Notes: a model not told the origin generated them from the letters alone. A stretch of 64,000 bases of DNA from Streptomyces endocoffeicus (GCF_016741935.1 NZ_JAERRG010000001.1:1860001-1924000); one strand, 5' to 3'; positions 8,928 to 17,214 are shown, numbered from the stretch's first letter. Program-made: numbers and translations.

Positions 8928-9092
8928 GGCCAGTGACCGTAGAAACGGCGACGGCCCGCCACCTCTGGCGAACGGCCAGGTCAGACCCCTGACCATCGTC
9001 GGGGTTGACACCCCGGCGTGCCCCGGGGAATCTCCGGGGTGCCCGGCCGGTTCTGCTGCGAAGAGAGCGCATCGCGACCACAGGAGGCAGGC

Positions 9093-9500
9093 ATGTACGG
9101 CGACCCGGCGACGGTCCGCAAGATCCTCACCGAGTTGGGCGACACCTGGGCCGTCGTGGGCCTGTCGACGAACCCGGGGCGCGCGGCATACGGCGTCGCC
9201 AACGTCCTCCAACGCTTCGGCAAGCGCATCGTGCCCGTACACCCCAAGGCCGAGACGGTGCACGGCGAGCGCGGCTACGGCTCGCTCGCCGAGATCCCCT
9301 TCCCGATCGATGTGGTCGATGTCTTCGTCAACAGCGATCTGGCGGGCCCGGTCGCCGACGAGGCCGTCACCATCGGCGCCAAGGCCGTCTGGTTCCAGCT
9401 CGGCGTCATCGACCCAGCCGCGTACGACCGCACCCGCGCCGCCGGACTGGCCATGGTCATGGACCGCTGCCCGGCCATCGAGATCCCCCGGCTGGGCTGA
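9093..9500 (+). CDS. CoA-binding (Rossmann) domain protein
   Basis: This 135-residue protein is a stand-alone CoA_binding domain (YccU type): TWAVVGLSTNPGRAAYGVAN contains the nucleotide loop, followed by RIVPVHPKAETVHGERGYGS and DVVDVFVNSDLAG. The start at 9093 has AGGAGG 6 bases upstream. Such proteins bind CoA or a related nucleotide; their physiological role is unknown. Length is normal and the gene appears monocistronic. Confidence 0.88.
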   Translation: MYGDPATVRKILTELGDTWAVVGLSTNPGRAAYGVANVLQRFGKRIVPVHPKAETVHGERGYGSLAEIPFPIDVVDVFVNSDLAGPVADEAVTIGAKAVWFQLGVIDPAAYDRTRAAGLAMVMDRCPAIEIPRLG

Positions 9501-9582
9501 GCGCCACCGCCGAACTTTGGCCGCTCCCCCATCACTGTGGCAGCCGTCAGGAATCTGCGCTACGGCCGCCACGGCTGAAGAA

Positions 9583-9622
9583 GCCCCGCCCGGCGCCACG
9601 CGGGGAAGCGCAAGGGCGGGGC
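9583..9622. terminator. GC-rich hairpin after the CoA-binding protein gene
   Basis: A 9-bp perfect stem (GCCCCGCCC at 9583-9591, GGGCGGGGC at 9614-9622) with a 22-base loop lies 80 bases past the upstream stop. It also lies just beyond the minus-strand ORF ending at 9637, so it could serve both strands. Confidence 0.5.
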
Positions 9623-9636
9623 CACTGTTGGGAGAA

Positions 9637-9870
9637 CTACGGAACGACGCCCTTACCGCCGCACCTGTTGCACGGGACGGCGTAGAGCGCTCCGCCAGTG
9701 CCAACGAACACGGTGGCCGCGAATCGGCGTCGAGGACGCCGAGCCGTGCCCCATCGCCGTCGACGCCCGGCCCAGCATCCGCAGGGGTCATCGGGGAGGG
9801 CATCCGGTGACTGGAACATACTTGCGAACTGCACGACCTTGGCTGCGCTGGGATTCACCCATTGTGACAA
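9637..9870 (-). CDS. Small protein with a possible C-terminal zinc knuckle
   Basis: This 77-codon ORF starts at TTG (9870) 8 bases after a strong AGGAGG. The N-terminus LSQWVNPSAAKVVQFASMFQ looks helical, the middle is Arg-rich and the end carries CNRCGGKG, which could be half of a zinc ribbon. It heads a run of small minus-strand ORFs in an accessory-looking patch. No family recognised; the Arg-rich middle could also mean a frameshifted remnant. Confidence 0.35.
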   Translation of the reverse strand: MSQWVNPSAAKVVQFASMFQSPDALPDDPCGCWAGRRRRWGTARRPRRRFAATVFVGTGGALYAVPCNRCGGKGVVP

Positions 9871-9930
9871 GGCGACCACCTCCTGACACTGAGAGTACGG
9901 ACGGTACGGGCGGGCTGTCAGCGCATCCGG

Positions 9931-10401
9931 TCAGTTCGGGCCTGTGTTGCTGCAATCACCGCTGCACGTGCCCTCACCTCCGGGCTCGCTGTGCTCACAA
10001 CTGGCCGCGACCGGGATGCTCTCGTCGGTCGGTGCCAGCCACAGCGCGTCGTCGACAGAGAGTCCCGCCTTTGTGATCATTTCCTGCGTCCGCGTCAGCT
10101 CGCCCGCGTTGTGACGGGACGGGTCCGGCAGCTCCGGGGCGTGGTGAACGAAGCGCCCCAGCCCATCACAGAGGCTGTGGTACAGCCTCGTGTGCAGAAT
10201 GAGCGCGTGCCATCCCTCGTCAACGATCCGCGACGGCCGCAGACGGGCCTCGGGGAACCTTGCGCAGGTCGCCGTGAACTTCACCGCCTCGTCGACGATC
10301 CGCTCCGCCATACCTTCCGACAGGCGCGGGTTGTTGTTCAAGACGGTCCGGGCAACGCCCAACCGCTGTGGCCGGTCGAGCAACGCAGTAACGTCGGTCA
10401 T
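9931..10401 (-). CDS. Conserved hypothetical actinobacterial protein
   Basis: This 156-residue protein begins MTDVTALLDRPQRLGVARTV. Visible blocks are ERIVDEAVKFTATCA, RIVDEGWHALILHTRLYHSL and ADLPDP-like turns; the invariant-looking W-H-LILHT segment resembles the glycine-rich-domain-containing-protein-like family found in Streptomyces. The Cys/Gly/Ser-rich tail (CEHSEPGGEGTCSGDCSN) is typical of those proteins. The start at 10401 has GAAGAGG upstream. Function unknown. Confidence 0.65.
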   Translation of the reverse strand: MTDVTALLDRPQRLGVARTVLNNNPRLSEGMAERIVDEAVKFTATCARFPEARLRPSRIVDEGWHALILHTRLYHSLCDGLGRFVHHAPELPDPSRHNAGELTRTQEMITKAGLSVDDALWLAPTDESIPVAASCEHSEPGGEGTCSGDCSNTGPN

Positions 10402-10734
10402 GCGTGTGCCTCTTCTCTGTGAGTGGTGCGCTGCCCTCGCCCTGGTCACTGGCCTCCAAGCACGCGACCGGGGTGAGGCTGTGGGCGGCCCCCACTCCTC
10501 CACTCGCCGCACCACGGGCATCGGAGCGGGGGCCACGGCCCGGGACGGAGCCAACCAAGGCAATCCCGGACCGCTTCCTGCCCGCCCTGGCGTTCCAGCA
10601 CCACGACAGGCAGGGGCTTTATGCAGGAGCCCTGTGAGCACCCCACGTAGCAGCAGGACTCCCGCTGGCGACGTCCGCCGCCGCTCCGCGTCCCCCGTCG
10701 GCCGCGCCTGGCTTGATGAGGGACGAGGAACTCA
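10402..10734. other. Gap with no convincing gene
   Basis: These 333 bases contain only short frames with poor coding character on both strands. I see no tRNA, hairpin or recognisable gene remnant. The upstream region of the gene starting at 10401 (GAAGAGG plus presumed promoter) lies at its left edge. Confidence 0.4.
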
Positions 10735-10953
10735 TCAGGCGAGGCGTCTTGCGCCCTCCTGGAGCCGCACCAGCCGTCGCTGTCGGTCCTCCGCGACCAT
10801 GATCACGTCGGACAGAGCAAGCTGAAGCAGCCTGATCGCGGCTTGCGCATCTTCGAGCGATGTCGACGGATCCGCCAGGTACCGCGACGCCGCCTTGATG
10901 GCTGCGCGCCGCCGGTCCTCGAACGACGTCGCGGCTTCCTCACAAGACGTCAT
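10735..10953 (-). CDS. Small alpha-helical hypothetical protein
   Basis: This 72-residue protein (MTSCEEAATSFEDRRRAAIK start) is predicted all-helical, with heptad-like Leu spacing in DAQAAIRLLQLALSDVIMVA. Its ATG overlaps the 3' end of the upstream recombinase-like gene by 14 bases, so the two are likely co-expressed. I recognise no family. Confidence 0.5.
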   Translation of the reverse strand: MTSCEEAATSFEDRRRAAIKAASRYLADPSTSLEDAQAAIRLLQLALSDVIMVAEDRQRRLVRLQEGARRLA

Positions 10954-11395
10954 GACGAACCAGCGTCACGCCCGGTCCCACCTGCTCCCCACTGGCACGG
11001 AGTCGACGCAACGTCGCATCTCGGGAGCTGGGCGACACCGAACTCCCGTCGATGGCCACACACGTACCGTCCACGTCGCTGACGAGCCGACGCATCTGGG
11101 CGCGGTCCCTCTCGTCGTAGGCGATCCGCTCCCAACTCGCCACGAGGCAGACGGTGTTGAACCCCTGCCCCTCATGCTTCATGGCAGCGACCATGCCGAT
11201 CCAGAACGGCCGACGCTCGGCCACGGCAGCGTCTCCGCGGTCAACCCATTGGCCGGCGACACTCCACCCCAGCCGCGCGGCATATTCCCTGCAGAGGGCG
11301 ATACGGGCGCCCAACCGGTCCGTCTGGCGCGTCGCCTCGCGGTCGTAAATGAATGCGAGGGTGGTTGATTCCGTTGCGTTGCCTTCCATGCGCAT
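10940..11395 (-). CDS. Stand-alone serine-recombinase-like (resolvase N-terminal) domain protein
   Basis: This 151-residue protein resembles the resolvase N-terminal fold: LAFIYDREATRQTDRLGARI at the start, then CREYAARLGWSVAGQWVDRG and NTVCLVASWERIAYD. The usual catalytic serine (YxRxSt) position reads YDREAT, with Ala in place of Ser, and there is no recombinase or zinc-ribbon domain, so it is probably not an active recombinase. Such proteins occur near mobile elements in Streptomyces. AGGAGG lies 8 bases before the ATG at 11395. It is divergent from an HTH regulator and probably shares control with it. Confidence 0.6.
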   Translation of the reverse strand: MRMEGNATESTTLAFIYDREATRQTDRLGARIALCREYAARLGWSVAGQWVDRGDAAVAERRPFWIGMVAAMKHEGQGFNTVCLVASWERIAYDERDRAQMRRLVSDVDGTCVAIDGSSVSPSSRDATLRRLRASGEQVGPGVTLVRHDVL

Positions 11396-11497
11396 ACTGT
11401 CGCCCTCCTGACGGGACGTTTGAACGTCCAGGGACGGGACAGCCAGGACAGCTTCGCGCTATGGTCCCAAGTGTCCCAAACATCCGGGGGAGGAACC
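11396..11497. promoter_or_regulatory. Divergent promoter region with inverted and direct repeats
   Basis: A perfect 7-bp inverted repeat with a 2-base spacer (GGACGTT-TG-AACGTCC, 11414-11429) is followed by repeats of GGGAC/GGACA and by two adjacent copies of GTCCCAA (about 11464-11479). This is a likely operator zone for the HTH protein encoded at 11498, governing both directions. Confidence 0.45.
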
Positions 11498-12238
11498 TTG
11501 AACGAAGCCCTTCGAGATGCTATGGCCGAGGCTGAAGTATCCACCAACCGCCTCGCTCGTATGGTGGGAGTGTCCGCCAAGACCGCGGAGCGATGGTTGA
11601 AGGACCCCAGCCGGGCTCCACACCCCGATACGAGGTCTGCCGTCGCCAAGGCGTTAGGAGCAGATGAGGGCATGTTGTGGCCAAGGGCAGCCAGGTCGGT
11701 TGTCAAGACGGGGGCCAGCCGCGAAATCACCCAAGCCTATCCATACCGCAATGCCTGCCCCAGTGCCGTGTGGGGGCAACTGATCGACGCCGCGTCGCAC
11801 TCCATCACGTTTGCCGGATACACCAACTACTTCGTATGGCAAGAGCAACCAAGGCTCGTCGATCGTCTGACGGCCAAGGCCGCCGCGGGCTGTAGCGTGC
11901 GCTTCCTCGTCGGCGACCCGGAATCTGATGTGACGCGACGCCGGGAGGAGATCGAGGGCGTCCCGCTCACCGTCAGCACACGGATCCGGATTACGCTTGA
12001 TGCGCTGTCGAAGCTGAAGCACCTTGACGGCGTCGACGCTCGGTTCAGTGACGAGCACATCGCCCTGTCGGTGTTCAGCTTCGATTCCGAAATGCTCGTG
12101 ACTCCACACTTGTCGAGTCTCCTCGGCCATGAGTCGCCGATGCTGCACCTGCACCGGATGGGCGACGATGGTCTGTACGACCGGTTCGCTGGCCACGTGT
12201 CCGCACTCTGGGAGGGCGGGCGACCCGTCTGGGAGTAG
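11498..12238 (+). CDS. XRE-family regulator with C-terminal DUF5919-like sensor domain
   Basis: This 246-residue protein has an N-terminal helix-turn-helix (AEVSTNRLARMVGVSAKTAE, then RWLKDPSRAPHPDTRSAV). From about residue 85 a second domain begins, AVWGQLIDAASHSITFAGYT, with RFLVGDPESDVTRRRE; this resembles DUF5919/phospholipase-D-like sensor folds found in actinobacterial regulators. I chose the TTG at 11498 because GGGGGAGG sits 5 bases upstream; an ATG at 11420 would add a non-conserved tail. It may control itself and the divergent recombinase-like gene. Confidence 0.72.
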   Translation: MNEALRDAMAEAEVSTNRLARMVGVSAKTAERWLKDPSRAPHPDTRSAVAKALGADEGMLWPRAARSVVKTGASREITQAYPYRNACPSAVWGQLIDAASHSITFAGYTNYFVWQEQPRLVDRLTAKAAAGCSVRFLVGDPESDVTRRREEIEGVPLTVSTRIRITLDALSKLKHLDGVDARFSDEHIALSVFSFDSEMLVTPHLSSLLGHESPMLHLHRMGDDGLYDRFAGHVSALWEGGRPVWE

Positions 12239-12250
12239 CGCCACAACGCG

Positions 12251-12286
12251 AACAGCCCCCCGTCGGATGGTCCCGACGGGGCTGTT
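12251..12286. terminator. Strong intrinsic-type hairpin
   Basis: A stem of about 14-15 bp (AACAGCCCC...CGTCGG paired with CCGACGGGGCTGTT) starts 13 bases after the DUF5919 regulator stop and ends with TTGT. It probably also limits transcription arriving from the YbaK gene on the other strand. Confidence 0.7.
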
Positions 12287-12379
12287 GTAGTGCGAGATCC
12301 CCGGCTCGGCTGAGCCGCACCGCCGGGCGTCCCAGCTCGCCCGGGGTCAGGCGTCTGACGGCGCCAGGCGCGCCCGAGC

Positions 12380-12952
12380 TCAGGCGCCGACGGCGCCCGC
12401 CGCGCCCAGGCCCTCCAGGACCACCGCGCCCGGGAGGCCGGCGAGCAGCTTGCCCGGCACGATGAGCTTGCCGCGTCGGCCGCCGCTGCCGATGAGGGCG
12501 TACGGGATGTCGGCCACGGCGGCGTCCACCAGGAGCGGCCAGTCGGCGGGCAGCCCGATCGGGGTGATGCCGCCGAATTCCATGCCGCTCTCGCCCGTCG
12601 CCGTGTCCATCGGGGCGAACGACGCCTTGCGCGCGCCGAGGTGGCGGCGCACCACGCCGTTGACGTCCGCGCGGGTGTGGGCCAGGACCAGGCAGGCGGC
12701 CAGGGTGGTCTCGCCGCCCCGCTTGCCCGCGACCACCACGCAGTTGGCGGACTGTTCCAGCAGCCAGGAGCCGTAGTTCTCGACGAGCACGGCGGTGTCG
12801 GCCTTGTCCGGGTCCGTGTCCACGAAGAGCACCCGCTCCACCGGCTCCGAGCCGCGCCAGGTGCGCAGCGCCTCGGCGACGGGAGCGGTCAGCAGGTCCA
12901 GGCACTCGACGGCGGGACGGACCTCGTCGAAGGCATCCATCGGCGTACTCAT
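12380..12952 (-). CDS. YbaK/EbsC family aminoacyl-tRNA deacylase-like protein
   Basis: This 190-residue protein is a YbaK/prolyl-tRNA editing domain: ETTLAACLVLAHTRADVNGV, the conserved basic KASFAP stretch, ESGMEFGGITPIGLP and ALIGSGGRRGKLIVP. Family members hydrolyse mischarged tRNAs such as Cys-tRNA(Pro) or Ala-tRNA(Pro). The N-terminal about 45 residues form the usual short extension. The Ala/Gly-rich end is unremarkable. Monocistronic. Confidence 0.9.
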   Translation of the reverse strand: MSTPMDAFDEVRPAVECLDLLTAPVAEALRTWRGSEPVERVLFVDTDPDKADTAVLVENYGSWLLEQSANCVVVAGKRGGETTLAACLVLAHTRADVNGVVRRHLGARKASFAPMDTATGESGMEFGGITPIGLPADWPLLVDAAVADIPYALIGSGGRRGKLIVPGKLLAGLPGAVVLEGLGAAGAVGA

Positions 12953-13002
12953 GCCGCCAAACTAGCAGTCGCAGCGGGGCATGAGGGCCGGACCCCGCGG
13001 CC

Positions 13003-13575
13003 TCAGCGGGCGGGCGGTACCGACACCGCCATGGTCATCTCCACCGGCGCCGTCCCGTCGTTGCGGTAGGTGTGCGGGGTGTTCGCCTCGAACGCCACGG
13101 AGGTGCCGACCGGGGCGGTGTGGGTCTCACCGCCGATCACCAGGGTGAGCTCGCCGGCCGTCACATGGATCAGCTCGACCGTGCCGGACGGATGCGGATC
13201 GGAGCTGCTCCCGTCGCCGGGCATCAGCCGCCATTCCCACATCTCCAGCGGGCCGTCCGCCTCGGTGCCGACGAGCAGCGCGGTGTAGCTGCCCGCCTCG
13301 GTGGACCACATCCGCACCGCCTGGTCGGGCGGGACGAAGGTCACCCGGGGCCCGTGCTCGTAGTCGAGCAGTGTGGTGATGCTCACGCCGAGCGCGTCGG
13401 CGAGCTTGACGGTGGTGCCCACGCTCGGATTCGTACGGGCCTGCTCAATCTGGATGATCATGCCTCGGCTGACCCCGGCGCGGGCCGCCAGGGCGTCGAG
13501 GGTGAAGCCGCGTTCGTTGCGCCACCGTTTGAGGTTGCGGGCGAGCGACTGCGTGAGCTGGTCGAGGTCCGTCAC
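13003..13575 (-). CDS. XRE-family regulator with cupin domain
   Basis: This 190-residue protein has an HTH (residues about 12-66: TLDALAARAGVSRGMIIQIE, then NPSVGTTVKLADALGV) and a C-terminal cupin_2 barrel (PHPSGTVELIHVTAGELTLV, then APVGTSVAFEANTPHTYRN). This is the SutR/PuuR-type layout, in which a small ligand binds the cupin. The start is the GTG at 13575. It is divergent from an EamA exporter, its most likely target. Confidence 0.88.
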   Translation of the reverse strand: MTDLDQLTQSLARNLKRWRNERGFTLDALAARAGVSRGMIIQIEQARTNPSVGTTVKLADALGVSITTLLDYEHGPRVTFVPPDQAVRMWSTEAGSYTALLVGTEADGPLEMWEWRLMPGDGSSSDPHPSGTVELIHVTAGELTLVIGGETHTAPVGTSVAFEANTPHTYRNDGTAPVEMTMAVSVPPAR

Positions 13576-13682
13576 GTTCCGGTCCGTCCATCCGTCCAAG
13601 ATAGTGAATGGCGTAGTCGAGTGCAGTGAACTACTGTGGGCTGTACTCCCACGTCCACCACACTGTACGGCGAGGTTCCACC
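13576..13682. promoter_or_regulatory. Divergent promoter/operator region (XRE-cupin and EamA)
   Basis: This 107-base, relatively A/T-rich spacer contains GTGGG-N7-CCCAC (13636-13652) and a wider GTAGT...ACTAC inverted repeat just before it (about 13611-13632). These are candidate operators for the XRE-cupin regulator. GAGG upstream of 13683 serves the exporter. Confidence 0.45.
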
Positions 13683-14549
13683 ATGTCCGCACTCTTCGCG
13701 CTTGCCACCAGCCTGCTCTGGGGGCTGGCCGACTTCGGCGGAGGGTTGCTCACCCGGCGCACACCCGCGCTCACCGTGGTCGTCGTCTCCCAGATCATCG
13801 CGGTCACCGTCCTCGGCGCCATCGTGGTCGCCACCCGCGGATGGTCCGAGGCGGGCCCGCAGCTGTGGTTCGCCGCGGCGGCCGGTGTGGTCGGCCCGGC
13901 CGCGATGCTGTGCTTCTACCGGGCTCTCGCGCTCGGCCCGATGGGTGTCGTCTCCCCGCTCGGCGCACTCGGCGGGGTCATCGTGCCGCTCGGGGTCGCG
14001 CTGGTGCTCGGCGAGCGGCCCGGGCTGCTCCAGGTCTCGGGGGTCGTGGTGGCGGTCGCGGGTGTGGTCCTGGCGAGCGGTCCGCAGACCGGCGGGGCGC
14101 CCGTCCAGCGGCAGACGCTGCTGCTCACCCTGGTGGCCGCGCTGGGCTTCGGCTCGGTGATGGCGCTGATCGCCGAGGCGTCGAACACGCTGACCGGGCT
14201 GTTCCTCGCGCTGTTCGTGCAGCGGGTGTGCAATGTGGCGGTCGGCGGCACCGCGCTGCTGGTCTCCGTACGGCGCGGCAACCCCGGGCTGCCCGAGGGC
14301 GGGATGGGCGTGGTGTGGGCGTCGCTGCCCGCGCTCGCCTTCGTGGGCCTCGCCGACGTGGCCGCCAACGGCACGTACAACCTCGCCGCGCACCACGGCC
14401 CGGTCACCGTCGCCGCGGTGCTCGCCTCCCTCTACCCCGTGGTGACCGCCCTCGCGGCCCGCGGACTGCTCGGCGAGCGGCTGCGGGTGGTCCAGGCCAC
14501 GGGCGCCGGGCTCGCCCTGGTGGGCACGCTGCTGCTGGCCACGGGCTGA
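13683..14549 (+). CDS. EamA/DMT family transporter
   Basis: This 288-residue protein has about ten hydrophobic segments arranged as two EamA repeats (first MSALFALATSLLWGLADFGG; second from TLLLTLVAALGFGSVMALIA). Conserved signatures include FYRALALGPMGVVSPLGAL and ASLYPVVTALAARGLLGERL near the end of the second repeat. It is a probable metabolite or drug exporter in the cytoplasmic membrane. The ATG at 13683 is preceded by GAGG. Control by the divergent XRE-cupin protein is likely. Confidence 0.9.
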   Translation: MSALFALATSLLWGLADFGGGLLTRRTPALTVVVVSQIIAVTVLGAIVVATRGWSEAGPQLWFAAAAGVVGPAAMLCFYRALALGPMGVVSPLGALGGVIVPLGVALVLGERPGLLQVSGVVVAVAGVVLASGPQTGGAPVQRQTLLLTLVAALGFGSVMALIAEASNTLTGLFLALFVQRVCNVAVGGTALLVSVRRGNPGLPEGGMGVVWASLPALAFVGLADVAANGTYNLAAHHGPVTVAAVLASLYPVVTALAARGLLGERLRVVQATGAGLALVGTLLLATG

Positions 14550-14758
14550 GCGGAAGCGCGGCCCGGCACTCCCGCACAGGCGGACCGGCCCCGCCCTGCC
14601 ACGCATAAGCCGAAGCGTCCCAGGAACCCCCTACTCCATGACGCACATGATCGAGAAGCTGTGTGGGGTGCGGGCCGGAGCCCAGGGGGTCGCACAGGCC
14701 GCGGTCCGGGCGCGGCGGGGACCGCCGCGCCGAGCGGGCCCCCGACCCGCGGGTCCGG

Positions 14759-14923
14759 CCGCGCTGGTACGTCCACTTCCGCGTCCCCGATGTCACGGCC
14801 GCCGTGGCGGCGGCCCGCGCCGCCGGGGGCACGGTCGCCCTCCCGCCGGACGCCTCCCCCACGGACCGTCAGGCGATCCTGTGCGACCCGGACGGCGGGC
14901 TGTTCACCGTCACCGCCGCCTGA
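14759..14923 (+). pseudogene. C-terminal remnant of a VOC (glyoxalase-like) protein
   Basis: About 52 codons match the end of a VOC-fold protein: WYVHFRVPDVTAAVAAARAA, GGTVALPPDASPTD and DPDGGLFTVTAA. The frame upstream (to 14663) is Arg/Gly/Pro-rich and non-homologous, so the N-terminal part has been lost. A full VOC domain needs about 115 residues. Confidence 0.55.
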
Positions 14924-15187
14924 GCGGATGGCCCGGCCCGGCACACTGTCGCGGGTACGCCCGGTGCGGCGGCCGAAGGAGGGGATCCGGGCCCCGCGGG
15001 CCCTGCCGAAATCCGGGTGAACGGTGGGGTTACCGCTGGGGGCCACGGGGGTACCTGGCCGTCACGCCATCGCAGCGACCCCCGGGGGACCACGGTGGTC
15101 AGGCCCTTCCGGTCCAGACCGCGGGCCGGAAGAGCCGCTTCGGCTGACGCGTCGGCTTCGGCTGACGCGTCGGCTCGGGCCGACGCT
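14924..15187. repeat. Gap with an 18-bp direct repeat next to the ANTAR gene stop
   Basis: This gap has no convincing gene. Its right end carries two exact head-to-tail copies of TTCGGCTGACGCGTCGGC (15139-15156 and 15157-15174), followed by a related GCCGACGC stretch that can pair with them and so may act as a terminator for the gene ending at 15188. Confidence 0.6.
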
Positions 15188-15889
15188 TCAGTCGTCGATT
15201 CCGCCGCTCTCGCAGATCTGCCGGGCGATGTCCCGCAGCTTGACGTTGCGCTCCTGGGACACCCGCCGGATCAGTGCGAAGGCGTCGTCCTCGGTGATCT
15301 TCAAGCGTTCCATGAGGATGCCCATGGCCTCGCCGATGGTGTGCCGGGTCTGGAGCGCCTGCTGGAGCTGATCGGCGGTGCGGGCGCTGGAGAAGGCGAC
15401 CGCGGCATGCGAGGCCAGCAGCCAGCCGGCCGTCTCGCTGGCCTTGGTGAAGGCGGCGGGGTGCCGCGAGTAGAGGTTCAGGGCGCCGAGGTTCTCCTGC
15501 TCGGTGTAGAGCAGGAACCCCATCATGCTGCCGATGCCGAGGTGGCGGGCCTCGCCGGCGAAATCCGGCCAGCGCTCCTCGGGCTCGGTGAAGTCCTTGA
15601 TCCGGTACACCCGCTCGCCGTCCAGCCGGCGGGCGGCGTCGAAGCAGGGCCCCTCGCGGAGCCGCTCCTGCAGCCGGTCCGACCGCACCACCAGCCCTTC
15701 GGTGGGGGCGAGGGACTCCACTCGGTTGCCGTGGAGCACCAGGATGCCGGCGGCGTCACAGCCCTCCACGATGTCCACCGCGCACGCGCTGATCCGGTCC
15801 AGCGTGGCCTCCACGGACTCCTGCGCCAGCAGGTCCCGCGCCATGGTGGCCATGCGCTCGGCGAAGGCTTCCCAGTCCATGACCACCAT
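15188..15889 (-). CDS. GAF-ANTAR RNA-binding regulator
   Basis: This 233-residue protein has a GAF sensor (about 20-150: DIVEGCDAAGILVLHGNRVE, then GSMMGFLLYTEQENLGALNL) and a C-terminal ANTAR domain (about 165-225: QLQQALQTRHTIGEAMGILM, then ITEDDAFALIRRVSQERNVK). ANTAR proteins bind two-hexaloop RNA and act as antiterminators. The ATG at 15889 or 15880 is the start. It is the last gene of a probable DedA, gamma-carbonic anhydrase, GAF-ANTAR unit, with only 14 bases after the preceding stop. Ligand unknown. Confidence 0.92.
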   Translation of the reverse strand: MVVMDWEAFAERMATMARDLLAQESVEATLDRISACAVDIVEGCDAAGILVLHGNRVESLAPTEGLVVRSDRLQERLREGPCFDAARRLDGERVYRIKDFTEPEERWPDFAGEARHLGIGSMMGFLLYTEQENLGALNLYSRHPAAFTKASETAGWLLASHAAVAFSSARTADQLQQALQTRHTIGEAMGILMERLKITEDDAFALIRRVSQERNVKLRDIARQICESGGIDD

Positions 15890-15903
15890 CCGATCACATC
15901 CGG

Positions 15904-16434
15904 CTACTCGCCGCTTCTGAGCGCTTCCCGGTACTGCTTCGCCCGGTCCGCGTACACCTGGGCGTTCAGTTTGATGCCTTCGCGCTCCTCATCGGTGAGG
16001 GGGCGCTTCACCCTCGCCGGCACCCCCGCGACCAGCGACCCGGGCGGTATCTCCATCCCCTGCGGCACCAGCGCCTGGGCCGCGACCAGCGACCCCGCAC
16101 CGATCCGGGCGCCGTTGAGGACCGTCGCCCCCATGCCGATCAGAACCTCGTCCTCGACCGTACAGCCGTGTACGACCGCGTTGTGCCCGACCGAGACCCG
16201 CGCGCCGATCGAGACCGGGAATCCGGGGTCGACGTGCACCGTGCAGTTGTCCTGGATGTTGCTGTCCGCGCCGAGGACGATGGGGCCGCCGTCCCCCCGC
16301 AGCACCGCCTGGTACCAGACGCTCGATCCCGCCGCCAGGACGACATCGCCGATCACCACCGACGTGGGGGCCACAAACGTGTCGGGGTCGATCTGTGGCT
16401 CCTTCCCGTCGATGCCGAAGATCAAGGCGCGCAC
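15904..16434 (-). CDS. Gamma-carbonic anhydrase family (left-handed beta-helix) protein
   Basis: This 176-residue protein has hexapeptide repeats (VVIGDVVLAAGSSVWYQAVL) and the three-histidine zinc signature spread over NIQDNCTVHV and VGHNAVVHGC, as in CaiE/YrdA/gamma-CA proteins. Members may hydrate CO2 or act as acyltransferase-like proteins. I prefer the GTG at 16434 (VRALIFGIDGK start, GGGAGA 5 bases upstream); a GTG at 16446 is the alternative. Confidence 0.9.
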   Translation of the reverse strand: MRALIFGIDGKEPQIDPDTFVAPTSVVIGDVVLAAGSSVWYQAVLRGDGGPIVLGADSNIQDNCTVHVDPGFPVSIGARVSVGHNAVVHGCTVEDEVLIGMGATVLNGARIGAGSLVAAQALVPQGMEIPPGSLVAGVPARVKRPLTDEEREGIKLNAQVYADRAKQYREALRSGE

Positions 16435-16511
16435 AGTCTCTCCCACCTGGTGGTTCCCTTCGCGTTCCGCGCCCCGGCCGACAGCTCCGGCAGCTCCGGC
16501 AGAGCCCCGTA

Positions 16512-16535
16512 CAGCCGGTCCAACAGCCGGTCCAA
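16512..16535. repeat. 12-bp tandem repeat beside the DedA stop codon
   Basis: Two exact copies of CAGCCGGTCCAA (16512-16523 and 16524-16535), followed by a degenerate third copy, lie 10 bases from the TAG of the DedA gene. Confidence 0.6.
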
Positions 16536-16545
16536 CCGATCCGGT

Positions 16546-17214
16546 CTAGTCCCCGGCCGGGACCGGCTCCGGCTCGGCGGTCTCGGAATCGGCCGCCGTG
16601 ACCGCCGCGGCCTTGGACTTCTTTGCGCGCCACTTCATGACCAGCATCGAGCCGAGGCCGAAGGCCAGGGCCAGCACGAGCCCGAGCCAGGAGAAGCGCT
16701 TCAGCCAGTCCTCGGCGACCTTGCCCAGGGAGTAGATGACCGCGGTGGTGCCACCGGCCCAGACGATGCCGCCGAGCACATTGGCGATGAGGAACTTCCA
16801 GTACGGCATGCGCAGCACGCCCGCGAGCGGCCCCGCGAAGATCCGCAGCAGCGCGATGAACCGGCCGACGAAGACCGCCCACATGCCCCACTTCTGGAAG
16901 GAGCGCTCGGCGGTGGCCACGTGCTCGGCGCTGAAGTGCTTGGGGAATTTACGGCCCAGCCAGGCGAGCAGCGGCTGTCCGCCCTTGCGGCCGATGAGAT
17001 AGCCGATGGAGTCGCCGATCACCGCGCCCGCGACGGCGCACGTCCCCAGGATGTAGGGGTTGATGTGGTCCTGGGAGGCCGCCAGCAGCGTCGCGCTGAC
17101 GAGGACGATCTCGCCGGGGAGCGGGATTCCCAGGCTCTCCAGGCCGATGACGATACCCACGAGCAGATACACGCTGACCGCGGGCACGGTCTCGAGCCAT
17201 TCCTCGATATGCAA
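16546..17214 (-). CDS. DedA family membrane protein
   Basis: This 222-residue protein carries the DedA/SNARE-associated core: GLESLGIPLPGEIVLVSATL, GDSIGYLIGRKGGQ and the FVGRFIALLRIFAGPLAGV segment with its conserved arginines. Four to five membrane helices and a Lys/Ala/Glu-rich cytoplasmic tail are seen. DedA-superfamily proteins recycle lipid carriers such as undecaprenyl phosphate and support envelope integrity. The start is TTG at 17214 with GGGGAGGA about 7 bases upstream. uppP and a VTT protein are in the same window. Confidence 0.9.
   Translation of the reverse strand: MHIEEWLETVPAVSVYLLVGIVIGLESLGIPLPGEIVLVSATLLAASQDHINPYILGTCAVAGAVIGDSIGYLIGRKGGQPLLAWLGRKFPKHFSAEHVATAERSFQKWGMWAVFVGRFIALLRIFAGPLAGVLRMPYWKFLIANVLGGIVWAGGTTAVIYSLGKVAEDWLKRFSWLGLVLALAFGLGSMLVMKWRAKKSKAAAVTAADSETAEPEPVPAGD

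Noticed and set aside
10446..10646. 66-codon minus-strand frame in the 10402-10734 gap
   Set aside because: No ribosome site, and the composition (Trp/Arg/Pro-rich) is typical of chance GC-rich frames.
15017..16549. Long plus-strand open frame opposite the GAF-ANTAR and gamma-carbonic anhydrase genes
   Set aside because: It is a high-GC shadow frame; the translation is low-complexity while the minus strand gives clear domains.
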